From positions 1 through 64,000 of the forward strand of contig NZ_JTAM01000037.1 of assembly GCF_000812565.1 (NCBI RefSeq): DNA of 64,000 nt. The letters run 5' to 3'. The notes below the pieces were generated by a model. It saw only the letters and a list, made by a program, of their open reading frames with translations, was not told where the DNA came from and did no database searches. Position 1 is the first letter of the stretch, and each line of letters begins with the position of its first letter. The translations under genes and the position numbers were made by a program. The DNA is from Flammeovirga sp. OC4 (lineage in GTDB: Bacteria; Bacteroidota; Bacteroidia; Cytophagales; Flammeovirgaceae). This document shows, in pieces, positions 17,942-27,153 of this stretch.

Positions 17942-19459
17942 TTATTTATTTTCTTTAAAATTGATCTTAAAGACATAAGCAAAATCACATGGCTTATCTT
18001 TTGGAAGCGTTACATTTAATGCGCCTTCCGTTCTTTCCCATTTCAATTTCCCTTTGTGACCAATCAATTCTATATCTTTTACTTTTGAATTATAAGCAAT
18101 TAAACCTAATGATTTGATAGGCAACACACCTGATTCAGGCCAGCCTAATGCAATAGCATATAACTGATCTCCTTTTGTTGTAAAACGGATATCTTCAGCT
18201 CCGAAACCATCAAATTTTTGATCGGCTAAGTGACCACTTTTAGTCTTCGTTGGGCCTTCTCCAAAAATCAACCAAGGACGGCTATCATAGATTGCTTCTC
18301 CATTTAACTTTAACCACGCTCCCATTTCCAACAAACGTTCTTTTTGTTCTTGAGGAATTGTACCGTCAGGATGTGGTGCAACGTTTAATAATAGACATCC
18401 ATTTTTACTGACAATATCTACAAGGTCATCAATCAAACGGTTCGTAGGATAGCATTTAAGATCTGATGCATACGACCATGAAGATTTTGAGATAGATGTA
18501 TCCGTTAACCATGGATCAGGATAAATATCAGGCATACGTTCACGCTCCAAGTCCACTGTTCCTACACCCAATGGGAAATCAGGGCGCTTGAATGTAAATA
18601 CTCTTTCGATGTTATTTTCAGCACTGTGATTATGTACATAAGCCACCATTTGCTTTCTGATACCTTCTGATAAAATTCTCACTCTATTATCAAACCAAAG
18701 CAAATCAGGAGAGTAACCATCCACTACTTCTTTTACTTTTTCTAACCAAATTCTTTCAAATTCTGGACTTGGCATTGGGTAAGAGCCTTTCTCCTCTCCA
18801 ATTTTAAGAAGACGAGAAGTTTCAGGGATTTTGGGTCCATACAAACCGGAAAACTCTGGGTTAGCACAATCCGTATTTTCATCCCAAGTAGGGTACCACC
18901 CCCAAAGCCAAGAGTGATGCAAACTGACCACGTATTTCATTCCTCTCTTCTTTACCGCTTTTTTCATCTCTGCAACCACATCGATCTTCGGACCCATTTT
19001 TACAGAGTTCCATGGATTCACTTTAGAATCCCACATCGAAAAACCGTCAGCATGTTCTCCGGCCGGTCCTGCAAACTGTGCTCCTGCTTTTTGGAACAGT
19101 TCAGCCCACTCATCTGCATTAAATTTCTCGCCGGTAAGTTTCGGCACTAAATCTTTGTAGCCAAATTCTTTCTGATCACCGTACGTTTCTTTATGGAATT
19201 TATAATTCGGGTGCCAGTCGTTATACATATTTCTACCGTACCAATCTGAATTTCCCGTGGCCATAGAAGCCGAGTAAACACCCCAGTGTGTGTATATTCC
19301 AAACTTGGCATTTCTAAACCATTCAGGACACTCATATTGACTCAATGATTCCCAATTTGGCTCAAAGTGTTTTTTATCTTCTTTAGGTTGCTCTTGTTCC
19401 TTACATGCCCCTAATATCATGATTAGGGAGAGTATTGTAAAAAGTCTAATTCGATTCAT
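17942..19459 (-). CDS. GH29 alpha-L-fucosidase lipoprotein
   Basis: A 505-residue glycoside hydrolase family 29 enzyme that releases alpha-L-fucose by retaining catalysis. The lipobox ends at Cys19 (MILGAC). Family motifs are [14 protein letters not shown] (~47-60), the [11 protein letters not shown] segment (His181-His182) and DLLWFDNR with nucleophile Asp257. The C-terminal ~130 residues form the usual beta-sandwich. A lipid anchor implies a periplasmic or cell-surface site. It is upstream of a sulfatase and a GH2 enzyme on the same strand but separated by a 358-bp block of palindromic repeats, so co-transcription is possible but not certain. Confidence 0.93.
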   Translation of the reverse strand: MNRIRLFTILSLIMILGACKEQEQPKEDKKHFEPNWESLSQYECPEWFRNAKFGIYTHWGVYSASMATGNSDWYGRNMYNDWHPNYKFHKETYGDQKEFGYKDLVPKLTGEKFNADEWAELFQKAGAQFAGPAGEHADGFSMWDSKVNPWNSVKMGPKIDVVAEMKKAVKKRGMKYVVSLHHSWLWGWYPTWDENTDCANPEFSGLYGPKIPETSRLLKIGEEKGSYPMPSPEFERIWLEKVKEVVDGYSPDLLWFDNRVRILSEGIRKQMVAYVHNHSAENNIERVFTFKRPDFPLGVGTVDLERERMPDIYPDPWLTDTSISKSSWSYASDLKCYPTNRLIDDLVDIVSKNGCLLLNVAPHPDGTIPQEQKERLLEMGAWLKLNGEAIYDSRPWLIFGEGPTKTKSGHLADQKFDGFGAEDIRFTTKGDQLYAIALGWPESGVLPIKSLGLIAYNSKVKDIELIGHKGKLKWERTEGALNVTLPKDKPCDFAYVFKINFKENK

Positions 19460-19761
19460 TTCAATAGTTGTATTTATTAATCTAGTTAAGTATCCAATAA
19501 GGTAGTCTTAATTGATTTCCAGAATAAACTAAATCAATTTTGATGAATCGGAAGTGTGGTAAAAAAATTACACCCCACATATAATGAAAATTTACACTCT
19601 TACAAAGTATAATTTTCCTTGAAATGCGAGTGGAATTCGAATCTATTGGGTGTAAACAAAGGCTTTTTCAGCGACTCATAACGATAGACTTTGTATAGAC
19701 ACCTATAAAAAATGGGAACTATTCAGAAAGAAATATTACACAATATCATCATATGATTTAT
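19460..19761. other. Spacer with no recognised feature
   Basis: About 300 bases between the regulator's stop and the GH29 start. I see no gene, strong hairpin or convincing promoter box. Confidence 0.5.
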
Positions 19762-22551
19762 TTAAAACTGATTAATATAATCATACAAATTCGTACCCTT
19801 TACCAAGTTCATTTTCTTCCTTAATCTATATCGTTTTAGGTCCACACTTTTAGGAGTGATATTGAAGATGGGGGCAAGTTCTTTTGTGGAAAGATTTACT
19901 CTGATATAAGCACAAAGCTTGAGGTCTTCTTTGGTGAGTGCGGGGTGTGCTTTCTTTAAATCTGAAAAGAAGTTTTGATGCATTTTTCTGAAAGTGGACT
20001 CGAAAGTGAGCCAGTCTTTTTTATCATCAAACTCGGTGGTGAGGATATGGTCAAGCTTGCGGATCACTTGACTTTTGTTGGCGGAATCAAAATGCTTGGC
20101 GTTGTCTATCTGATGCTTTAGTTGCTTGATGACGTCTTTGTTTTTTGAGCTTTGAACGAGCAACTCTGATAAACTTTCATTTTTATCTTGAAGCTCTTTT
20201 TGAAGTTCGTTGGCTTGAAGAATAGCGATTCTTTTTTCGTTGAGATCTCTTTGATGGTTGAGGTCTTCTCTCTTTTTTAAAAGGAGGGCCATTTTCTCTT
20301 TTCTCAACATTAAGCTATAAAACTTATGGAGGCTCCATACCGATAATAAAACGGCTACAACATATACTATTAGCATTAAGTTGGACAAATAAAATGGTCT
20401 GTCTATTTCAAATTTATAATGGGAGGTTTTATTGGAAGCGGTGTCTTTTACTTCAAATGTGAACTTTCCATAAGGAAGGTTTTGGTAAGCGATTTCGTTC
20501 TTTTCTCCTATCTCCACCCAATTACTGTCATAGCCGATCAGACGAACTGCATAATTCGATTCTTCATAGTAATTTTTGGAGCTGAATTGGAATTCAACAG
20601 AGTTGTAATCAAAAGGGATTTTATCTTCTATATTACTGAGTTGTTCTTGATTTCTATGGTACCAAAACGTGACTTTTCTAATGTCAGGTTGATACTGTTT
20701 AAAATTATAGTTTTCGATGGAAGGCGTTGAGAAGAACCCTGCCCCTTGGGTGAAAGTGATCAGGAAATTATCCTTGATGTTGATGATATTTTCGTAATTG
20801 TAGATTTGATTATTGCCTAGTTCTGCAATTGATTTTCGTACATGAATAGAATGGTCTGCTTTGGCATCATAAAGCATCAATTGTCCTTCTATTTTCATTA
20901 CAGAAACATCATCAATAGGGTGTGAAATGAAAGTCAAGCCTTTTAAATCTATATTGACGGGCAAGTTATTTTTAAAGGTTACAACAGTATCATTAGTGGT
21001 CAAGAGCTTGGTATCTCCTAAATCAAAAAGTCTGTATTTATAACTGTTTTCCAATGATTTTTTAGTGGAAAGATTTTCAATGGATTTGAGGGACTCTAAA
21101 TCTTCTGAGAGTGTGATTTTATAGATGTTTTTCCATGAATCAGTCAGTAAAATAGTGCCGTCATTCAATTCAATAATATCTCTTGTTAGTGAATTGATCT
21201 TTTTAATGGTGTGGCTATACTCCCATTGCCCATTGATTTTATTCCAAATGTTCAATCCATAATAAGAGGTTTGAAACATCACATCTTCATGAAGTCTACT
21301 TTTCAGGAAAGTATAACCACCACCGTTATTATAGACTTTTTTGAACGTCTCTCCTACTTCAAAAATGCCTTCATTATGTCCGCAGAACAATTGATCATTG
21401 GCGACAAAAAGATTCCAGACTTGCCCCTTTGAGCGAGGAAATAATTGGAGTTTGAGGATCGGTGCATTGATAGAATCTGTGGTATAATACAGCCCTTGAT
21501 TTGTGCCGATAAATAGTTTTCCTTGAAAGATAGCGACGTCATAGATTGGTCCTATTTCAGCCAAAGGATCATTGATAAAACGAACGGGGTATTTTAGGTT
21601 TACGTTGGTAATTCCTTCTTCGCTACCCACCCAAAGTAACCCTTCATTGTAATGTAAAGCATGTACTCTATTGCTCGGCAATCCATTTTTGGAATTGATA
21701 TAATAATCAATCACTCCTGTATTGATATTTCCAATAATAATCCCTTTATCTAATGTCCCAAAAGCAAAACCTCCTTGATCATCAATAGGTTGAGCCACGT
21801 TTAGTCTTGCTTCTTTTAGAAAGGTTGAAATCTTATTTTCATAAGGTGTAAACCCCTTCCCATTCCAAAGAAATAAGCCGTTTTTATAAGTCCCTATTAG
21901 AAGTCCTTCTTTTACCTCATGAATGTATTTGACCATCCAATGTTGTAAATCTGGGTGAGTAATATTATTGGTCTCCACCAGGCCTTTTGTGATGTTGATA
22001 TGATTGTAAAGAACTTGGTAGTAAAAAGTAGTTTCGTCTTTTGACTTGAACGCATAAGAAATATTTCCTTCTGTAAGGCTTTTTCGGGTGAGGTCTTTTG
22101 TCTCGAGATCGTAGATATAGAAAGTATTGAAGGATTGAAAAACAATCTTGTTTCCGATCTGAATGGCTTTCCATATTTCATCATGAAATGACTTTTGAGG
22201 CATTAAAGAATTGAACTTCAAAACACCATTCTCCTTTTCAAAAACACCTATGGTATTCATCCCTCCCACAAAGATTTTGTCTTTATGGATCAATAAACAT
22301 CTTAACGGTTCATTAGTAGGAAAAAGATTCCAACTTTCACCGTCAAATTCTAACAGCCCCAAAGTATTGGCCGTGTAGATCAGACCATCATCAGATTGTG
22401 TGATGTACCAATTTTGACTTTCAGCATTATAATCTGATTTGCTGTAATTGGTAATCTTTGTTGATGTAAATAACTCAATGGTTTCTTGTGCGAAACTTGA
22501 AGTAGATATAAGTAATAAAGCGGTTAGTAGTAACTTAGATAGTAAAGCCAT
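19762..22551 (-). CDS. Membrane regulator: reg_prop sensor, Y_Y_Y and LuxR-like HTH
   Basis: A 929-residue one-component regulator. A signal peptide (1-21, SSFAQ) is followed by beta-propeller repeats (~40-620), a Y_Y_Y domain (~650-715, with YNSVEFQFSSKNYYEESNYAVRLIGYDSNW), one transmembrane helix (~727-745), a coiled coil (~750-830) and a C-terminal helix-turn-helix (~860-915, LTKEDLKLCAYIRVNLSTKELAPIFNITPKSVDLKRYRLRKKM). It resembles the sensor half of hybrid two-component systems but has no kinase; the DNA-binding domain is joined directly. Periplasmic oligosaccharide probably triggers activation of the neighbouring SusC/D locus just upstream on the same strand. Target assignment rests on location only. 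Confidence 0.85.
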   Translation of the reverse strand: MALLSKLLLTALLLISTSSFAQETIELFTSTKITNYSKSDYNAESQNWYITQSDDGLIYTANTLGLLEFDGESWNLFPTNEPLRCLLIHKDKIFVGGMNTIGVFEKENGVLKFNSLMPQKSFHDEIWKAIQIGNKIVFQSFNTFYIYDLETKDLTRKSLTEGNISYAFKSKDETTFYYQVLYNHINITKGLVETNNITHPDLQHWMVKYIHEVKEGLLIGTYKNGLFLWNGKGFTPYENKISTFLKEARLNVAQPIDDQGGFAFGTLDKGIIIGNINTGVIDYYINSKNGLPSNRVHALHYNEGLLWVGSEEGITNVNLKYPVRFINDPLAEIGPIYDVAIFQGKLFIGTNQGLYYTTDSINAPILKLQLFPRSKGQVWNLFVANDQLFCGHNEGIFEVGETFKKVYNNGGGYTFLKSRLHEDVMFQTSYYGLNIWNKINGQWEYSHTIKKINSLTRDIIELNDGTILLTDSWKNIYKITLSEDLESLKSIENLSTKKSLENSYKYRLFDLGDTKLLTTNDTVVTFKNNLPVNIDLKGLTFISHPIDDVSVMKIEGQLMLYDAKADHSIHVRKSIAELGNNQIYNYENIINIKDNFLITFTQGAGFFSTPSIENYNFKQYQPDIRKVTFWYHRNQEQLSNIEDKIPFDYNSVEFQFSSKNYYEESNYAVRLIGYDSNWVEIGEKNEIAYQNLPYGKFTFEVKDTASNKTSHYKFEIDRPFYLSNLMLIVYVVAVLLSVWSLHKFYSLMLRKEKMALLLKKREDLNHQRDLNEKRIAILQANELQKELQDKNESLSELLVQSSKNKDVIKQLKHQIDNAKHFDSANKSQVIRKLDHILTTEFDDKKDWLTFESTFRKMHQNFFSDLKKAHPALTKEDLKLCAYIRVNLSTKELAPIFNITPKSVDLKRYRLRKKMNLVKGTNLYDYINQF

Positions 22552-22659
22552 TTATTTCTCACGTAAGATAGTTTGAAGCTAAACTATAAATAATTTTAAA
22601 TTGATTAAAATCTATTTTCAATTGATAACAAATCAATCACCTCATTTTCTCTAGAAGTC

Positions 22660-22810
22660 AGAGACTTCTAAATATCTAATAAACACAAAAGACGCTGACG
22701 CTTAACTCTTGCGCCAGGGAAATAGTAGTACAACCACTGGCGTGAATGTTAAGCGTCAGCGTCATTCGTGTCCTATTGATCATCAGAAATCTCCTGATTT
22801 CTAATAGATG
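22660..22810. repeat. Inverted pair of GC-core hairpin repeats
   Basis: Two 34-bp arms (22684-22717 and 22737-22770) are inverted copies with six mismatches. Both carry the GACGCTGACGCTTAAC core also found inside the mobile elements at 38181, 43404 and 58121. Flanking each arm is an RGGA-loop or similar small hairpin: AGAAGTC...GACTTCT on the left, AGAAATC...GATTTCT on the right. Confidence 0.75.
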
Positions 22811-22964
22811 AAAGTTTTATTATCATATTCTTTATTCAAGAAACCTTTTATAGCATCCCACCTACCACAATTAAGACACACTACGAATTGAAGAATTAAT
22901 TAATAAAATTATGGTTGAGCGAGATGCCTTAAAAGGTTCTAAATATTTAATTGATAATATAACG

Positions 22965-23103
22965 TACACCATGACTGAAGTCATGGGCAGGTGATAATAA
23001 CTCCAACAACACTAAAGTGTTGTCTACGTTTTTAACCTTCAAGACTTCAGTCTTGATGAGGTTATTCTATCACCTGCCCATAGTTTTAACTATGGTGCAC
23101 GCA
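22965..23103. repeat. Cluster of four small hairpins inside a larger inverted repeat
   Basis: GGGCAGGTGAT (22985-22995) pairs with ATCACCTGCCC (23069-23079). Around and inside this are four perfect hairpins: CCATGAC/GTCATGG (22969-22986), ACAACACT/AGTGTTGT (23006-23023), CAAGAC/GTCTTG (23040-23055) and CCATAGT/ACTATGG (23078-23095). It lies immediately after the GH144-like gene, where it may end or protect the operon transcript. Confidence 0.75.
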
Positions 23104-23107
23104 ACAA

Positions 23108-24436
23108 TTAATTCACCGAAGAAAAAGACCAATTCAAGGTTTCAATGCCTTTCTTGATATCTTCATCCATCATAAAATATTTCCATAGCACACCTGATCT
23201 GTAATTCTCAATCATAGTGATGATTGGTCCTTGATCAATGGCTAAGTAAGACTCTGCGTACCAGTCACCTTGTGAAAGATTGTAAGCATCTTTGAAGCCG
23301 TATTCACCCCATAGTTTTGGTTGTTCTTCGTAGAAATAACGCATCGCAGCCAATGACTCTTTTGGTGTATACACAATCGAAGATAAAGCGGCAGTAGGTG
23401 TAATGGTACCGTTGTCTAAATCTTGTGATGGTTCATGTGCCATATACCCTACAAATGGATCATCGCTAGCAGTTAAACCCCAAGCATTTTCACCATAATA
23501 AGGGAACTTCACTTGCTGTTGGATACACCAACGACGATTCTCTAAGGTACGCTCTCTGAATAAGTCAAAATACGTTTTGCTTGATGTACCATCAGTGAAA
23601 TGAGGGTCCAAGCCGATGTAAGAATAATGTACCCAGAAAAGTGGTTTTGCTGTATCTACCGTAAGACTATGTTTGTATCTATCCTCTCCATTTTTAAAAC
23701 ATGTTTCATACGTAGAAGCTGGAACAGGATGTGTTGGCGAAGCGACTGCTAAAAGGTGTGTAATCTGAGTTTCATCAAAACCATACAGTGGCATATTCAT
23801 TTGGAAATCATATTGAGGAGACCAATGCCAATACAATTTATCCGTACCGTTTCTGTACCAATCCCAATCTACACCTTCCCAAAGTGCTGTAGCTAGTGTA
23901 CGTAACTTTGCTTCCGTTTCATTATCACCATCAAAGTAGTTTCTTGAAGTGATAATTCCTTCAATCAAGAAAGCTGTTTCCACCAAATCTCCCCCATCAT
24001 CTTTTTGTGAGAAAGGTCTTACTTTACCTGTTGAACCGTAGTACCAGTGGGGAAATGCGCCGTGGAATCGATCTGCTTTTTCCAAAAACTCATACATCTT
24101 CACTAAGCGTTGAGCAGCTTCAGCTTTTGTGATATAACCTCTTTCAACGCCTACAATGATAGCCATGATCCCGAAACCTGTTCCTCCAGTTGTCACGATT
24201 TCATCATCTCCATTACTTCTCTCTCTTGACAAAGCAGATACAGGGTGTCCATAATCCCAGAAATATTTGAAGGTCGTTTCCTGTACTTTATCCATTAACT
24301 CTTCATCGGTTAAGGGTACTTTTTCCTCCTCATCATCATAGATCGGTAATTCTGGAGATACATTGACAGCTTCTGAACAACTCATCATTGAGAATAATAA
24401 CAAGGTCAAAAGGGCTTTAATATTTATGTGTTGCAT
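23108..24436 (-). CDS. GH144-like endo-beta-1,2-glucanase family lipoprotein
   Basis: A 442-residue member of the 'glucoamylase family protein' group (Pfam Glycoamylase), whose characterised Bacteroidota members belong to GH144 and cut beta-1,2-glucan. Lipobox at Cys20 (FSMMSC). Conserved features are TFKYFWDYGHP, TTGGTGFGIMA, WHWSPQYDFQMNMPLYGFDETQITHLLAVASPTHP and the final GDWYAESYLAIDQGPIITMIENYRSGVLW. The start overlaps the stop of the LamG lipoprotein gene by one base (TAATG). As the last gene after GH3, SusC, SusD and LamG genes, it probably makes the oligosaccharides that the GH3 enzyme finishes. GH family is a strong call; substrate is an inference. Confidence 0.82.
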   Translation of the reverse strand: MQHINIKALLTLLLFSMMSCSEAVNVSPELPIYDDEEEKVPLTDEELMDKVQETTFKYFWDYGHPVSALSRERSNGDDEIVTTGGTGFGIMAIIVGVERGYITKAEAAQRLVKMYEFLEKADRFHGAFPHWYYGSTGKVRPFSQKDDGGDLVETAFLIEGIITSRNYFDGDNETEAKLRTLATALWEGVDWDWYRNGTDKLYWHWSPQYDFQMNMPLYGFDETQITHLLAVASPTHPVPASTYETCFKNGEDRYKHSLTVDTAKPLFWVHYSYIGLDPHFTDGTSSKTYFDLFRERTLENRRWCIQQQVKFPYYGENAWGLTASDDPFVGYMAHEPSQDLDNGTITPTAALSSIVYTPKESLAAMRYFYEEQPKLWGEYGFKDAYNLSQGDWYAESYLAIDQGPIITMIENYRSGVLWKYFMMDEDIKKGIETLNWSFSSVN

Positions 24437-25533
24437 TATAAATTAGCGTTATAGTTTGATTCGTAATTATAGAATGTTTTTACTTCTTCATCAGTCATTG
24501 CTTCCTGGAAGATTCTGAAATCATCAATTCCTCCATTAAACGACTCCTGTAAATTGGTATTATTGTTCTCTACTTGAGCACCAATGATCAGGTTTGAGCC
24601 AATTCCTGCATTAAAGTGAACAGGACCTAACGCTTCGATCTCATCGACTTTTTCACCATTGTAATAAACTTTTCTTACTAAGCCATCCGCTGTGATTGTG
24701 ATGTTCGTCCATTTTTCAAATTCAATTTCATCTGTAAAGAAATCAACAGCACCCCAGTTCGAAGTTTCGTGGAAATACATGTTTTTGATACGTCCATCAC
24801 CTTCTCTTTTCATACTGAAGCCTTCCCAACGTTGCATTGAATAAATCCAACCGTCATTAGATAAATCAGTAGGTCTTACCCAAATCGAAACGGTCATTTT
24901 ACCTGGTTTTAAGTTCTCGTCATACGTTACAATGGCAGCTGTTCCTTCTTCTGTGGCATTTGAGCTATTGAATGCACTGTTGGTATTTCCAAATCTATCG
25001 GTCGTGAACCTAGCATTGTGATCTTCTACTTCATATAAATTGTCATCATCCTCAACCGTATTATTGAAGGATAAGCCAATTACTTTTCTTTCAAAAACAG
25101 TTTTTAATGAAACAGTAGAAGTAGTAAATACTGACGGGTCTGAAATAAGATTATTGGCTACGTCATTTCCTTTCACCAACCAGCTGTATTCTGTATTTTC
25201 TTCCAAGTCTGTAATTACAAAGAAATCATCTTGAAGGTCACTTACTAACGGTGCCTCTGGCATTTCTTCAGAAGATTTCCATAGGTATACTTCATAAGAC
25301 AAACCTAATTTTTCGGCCGCCCAAGTCAGTTGTACTTCTTTGTCATAAGTAATATGAGTTTGTGTATTGGAAGGGGAAACTAATTGAATGCCTTCAATAG
25401 GTTCTGGTTCTACGTTGATCGTGTCTCTTGCATCATCTGTGGGCGGTGAAGCAATTGTTTTTACATCATCTGGATTTAAACCACAACCTGCGGCAAAGGC
25501 TATAATGAATAAAAATAAGAGTTGCTTTTTCAT
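24436..25533 (-). CDS. LamG-domain surface glycan-binding lipoprotein
   Basis: A 365-residue lipoprotein in the position usually held by SusE/F-like glycan-binding proteins. I chose the ATG at 25533 (MKKQLLFLF), giving a lipobox ending AAGC near residue 17. An FN3-like domain (~50-140, QLTWAAEKLGLSYEVYLWKSSEE...TEYSWLVKGND) precedes a concanavalin-like LamG/laminin domain (~150-355, MTVSIWVRPTDLSNDGWIYSM...GIDDFRIFQEAMTDEEVKTFYNYE). It likely captures the locus's glycan at the cell surface. It overlaps the GH144-like gene by one base and follows SusD after a 90-base gap that contains a hairpin repeat. Confidence 0.8.
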   Translation of the reverse strand: MKKQLLFLFIIAFAAGCGLNPDDVKTIASPPTDDARDTINVEPEPIEGIQLVSPSNTQTHITYDKEVQLTWAAEKLGLSYEVYLWKSSEEMPEAPLVSDLQDDFFVITDLEENTEYSWLVKGNDVANNLISDPSVFTTSTVSLKTVFERKVIGLSFNNTVEDDDNLYEVEDHNARFTTDRFGNTNSAFNSSNATEEGTAAIVTYDENLKPGKMTVSIWVRPTDLSNDGWIYSMQRWEGFSMKREGDGRIKNMYFHETSNWGAVDFFTDEIEFEKWTNITITADGLVRKVYYNGEKVDEIEALGPVHFNAGIGSNLIIGAQVENNNTNLQESFNGGIDDFRIFQEAMTDEEVKTFYNYESNYNANL

Positions 25534-25550
25534 GATATTTCTTTTTTGGA

Positions 25551-25605
25551 GCGTGCACCAATGTTTCAAGTATTAACCGATACTTGCTACAGAAGTGGTG
25601 CACGC
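25551..25605. repeat. Hairpin repeat inside the SusCD operon
   Basis: GCGTGCACCA (25551-25560) pairs exactly with TGGTGCACGC (25596-25605). Nested within is CAAGTA (25567-25572) pairing with TACTTG (25581-25586) around a TTAACCGA loop, a member of the TTAA hairpin family. It occupies the SusD-LamG spacer and could shape mRNA decay or partial termination between the genes. Confidence 0.75.
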
Positions 25606-25622
25606 CATTTTACATGTGTTTA

Positions 25623-27143
25623 TTAGTAATTTGGATTTTGCTTTAAAATGTCGCTTCCTACAGCATTAATCTCAGCTTGTGGAATTGGGTAGACTTTATT
25701 TTTTGCAGCATCAAAAACGTTATCGCCATTTTCAACTAATTTGCTTTTGGCGTACCCCGGAGCCACATTATCCATTCTCATCAAGTCAAAATATCTGTGC
25801 TGTTCCATGGCCAATTCTACACGTCTTTCATTCCAAATCGCTTCTCTTAATTGTGCTGGATCAGACACTGTTACGTCCGGTAAAACGTTTTGGCCTGCAC
25901 GTGCTCTCGCTCTCACGCTGTTCAAGTAACCTAATGCCTTTGATGAGTTTCCTAAAGCAGTAGAAGCTTCTGCCGCCACTAAAACAATATCTGAATATCT
26001 CAACAATCTAATGTTCATTGGGCTATTGTTATTTCCGCCATTATGTGATGGAGAATAAACTTTATAACTATAGAATTCACTGATTGGGTCTGAGTTATCA
26101 CCGAAAATACCGTCTTCTGGTCTTGGTACTACTTCACCGTCATACAATGTCTGACCTGCTGTGATGATTGTTGCATCATAACGTGGATCGTTGGCTTCAA
26201 AGGCATCTCTAAGTGATTTTGATGGAATATTGAAGCCCCATCCTTTGTTCAATACATTTGAACGGATACCTTGGATTTCTGTAAATTGACTGCTACCGCC
26301 TCCTTGCTGGAAGTCATGTGTTTGCACTTCAAAAATAGACTCTGAACAGTTTTCACCTTCCAACCTAAAGATCTCTGCAAAGTTCGGGTACAAGTTGTAC
26401 TCTCCTGACTGAATCAAAGCTTCCGCCGCGTTCAATGACTTTTGGTAATCTTCATTTGAACCTGTAAATGATGCTTGAAAAAGGTATACTTTTGCTAATA
26501 ATGCTTGTGCCGTTCCTTTGGTCACACGACCTAATTCTGCTAAATCATATTGTGATTTTGTGGGCAGAATTTCTACTGCCTCTTCCAAATCCTTGATGAT
26601 AAAAGCGTACGTTTCCTCTCTTGTCGAACGTGCTACTTTGTACTCTTCTGGATTTAATAAACGGTCCACGATAGGCATACCACCATACGCTCTTACTAGG
26701 TTGAAGTAGAAAAATGCTCTTAAACACTTCGCTTCAGCAATATACCTTGCCTTTAAGTTTTCATCAAACTCTCCCTCAGGCACATTGACAATCACTTGAT
26801 TAGTACGGTTGATAGCTTGGTAATGCTCATTGTAATACCCTTGGATGGTTCCATTGTTGGGTAAATAGGAAGCATTATTCAATTCAATCATATCATAACT
26901 GTCCGTTGATGTTGATCCTTTGTCGGCATCATCAGAAGCAATATCTGCTAACCCGATTGGGCCCCATGCAGTTGTATTCCAACCTCTCAAGCTTTCGTAA
27001 ATTGCGTTTGTGGCTTTTAAGGCTCCATCTTGCGTTTTGAAATAATCCGCAGATGTTTCCTGTCCTTGAGGTGTTTTTTCTAGTAGGTTTGAACAAGAAC
27101 CTAAAAGTAAAAGTGTAATGGTATATAAGAATATTTTTTTCAT
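25623..27143 (-). CDS. susD: SusD-family glycan-binding lipoprotein
   Basis: A 506-residue RagB/SusD lipoprotein (Cys17 in LLLGSC). It has the typical N-terminal CSNLLEKTPQG, TPR-like helices, VRAYGGMPIVDRLL, the C-terminal RLLRYSDIVLVAAEA, and RRVELAMEQHRYFDLMRM. SusD proteins cap the SusC channel at the outer membrane and bind the oligosaccharide before TonB-dependent import. It begins 10 bases after the SusC stop codon, so the two are co-transcribed. The symbol is a family name only; starch is not implied as the substrate. Confidence 0.95.
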   Translation of the reverse strand: MKKIFLYTITLLLLGSCSNLLEKTPQGQETSADYFKTQDGALKATNAIYESLRGWNTTAWGPIGLADIASDDADKGSTSTDSYDMIELNNASYLPNNGTIQGYYNEHYQAINRTNQVIVNVPEGEFDENLKARYIAEAKCLRAFFYFNLVRAYGGMPIVDRLLNPEEYKVARSTREETYAFIIKDLEEAVEILPTKSQYDLAELGRVTKGTAQALLAKVYLFQASFTGSNEDYQKSLNAAEALIQSGEYNLYPNFAEIFRLEGENCSESIFEVQTHDFQQGGGSSQFTEIQGIRSNVLNKGWGFNIPSKSLRDAFEANDPRYDATIITAGQTLYDGEVVPRPEDGIFGDNSDPISEFYSYKVYSPSHNGGNNNSPMNIRLLRYSDIVLVAAEASTALGNSSKALGYLNSVRARARAGQNVLPDVTVSDPAQLREAIWNERRVELAMEQHRYFDLMRMDNVAPGYAKSKLVENGDNVFDAAKNKVYPIPQAEINAVGSDILKQNPNY

Positions 27144-27153
27144 TTCAGTACAA

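Noticed and set aside
22965-23103. Repeated hairpins considered as a possible CRISPR array.
   Set aside because: Stems differ in sequence, there are no equal-length spacers, and no cas gene is in the window.
23108-24436. The GH144-like protein considered as a true glucoamylase acting on starch.
   Set aside because: The name comes from the Pfam label; there is no GH15-type catalytic signature, and the Bacteroidota members I know of are beta-1,2-glucanases.
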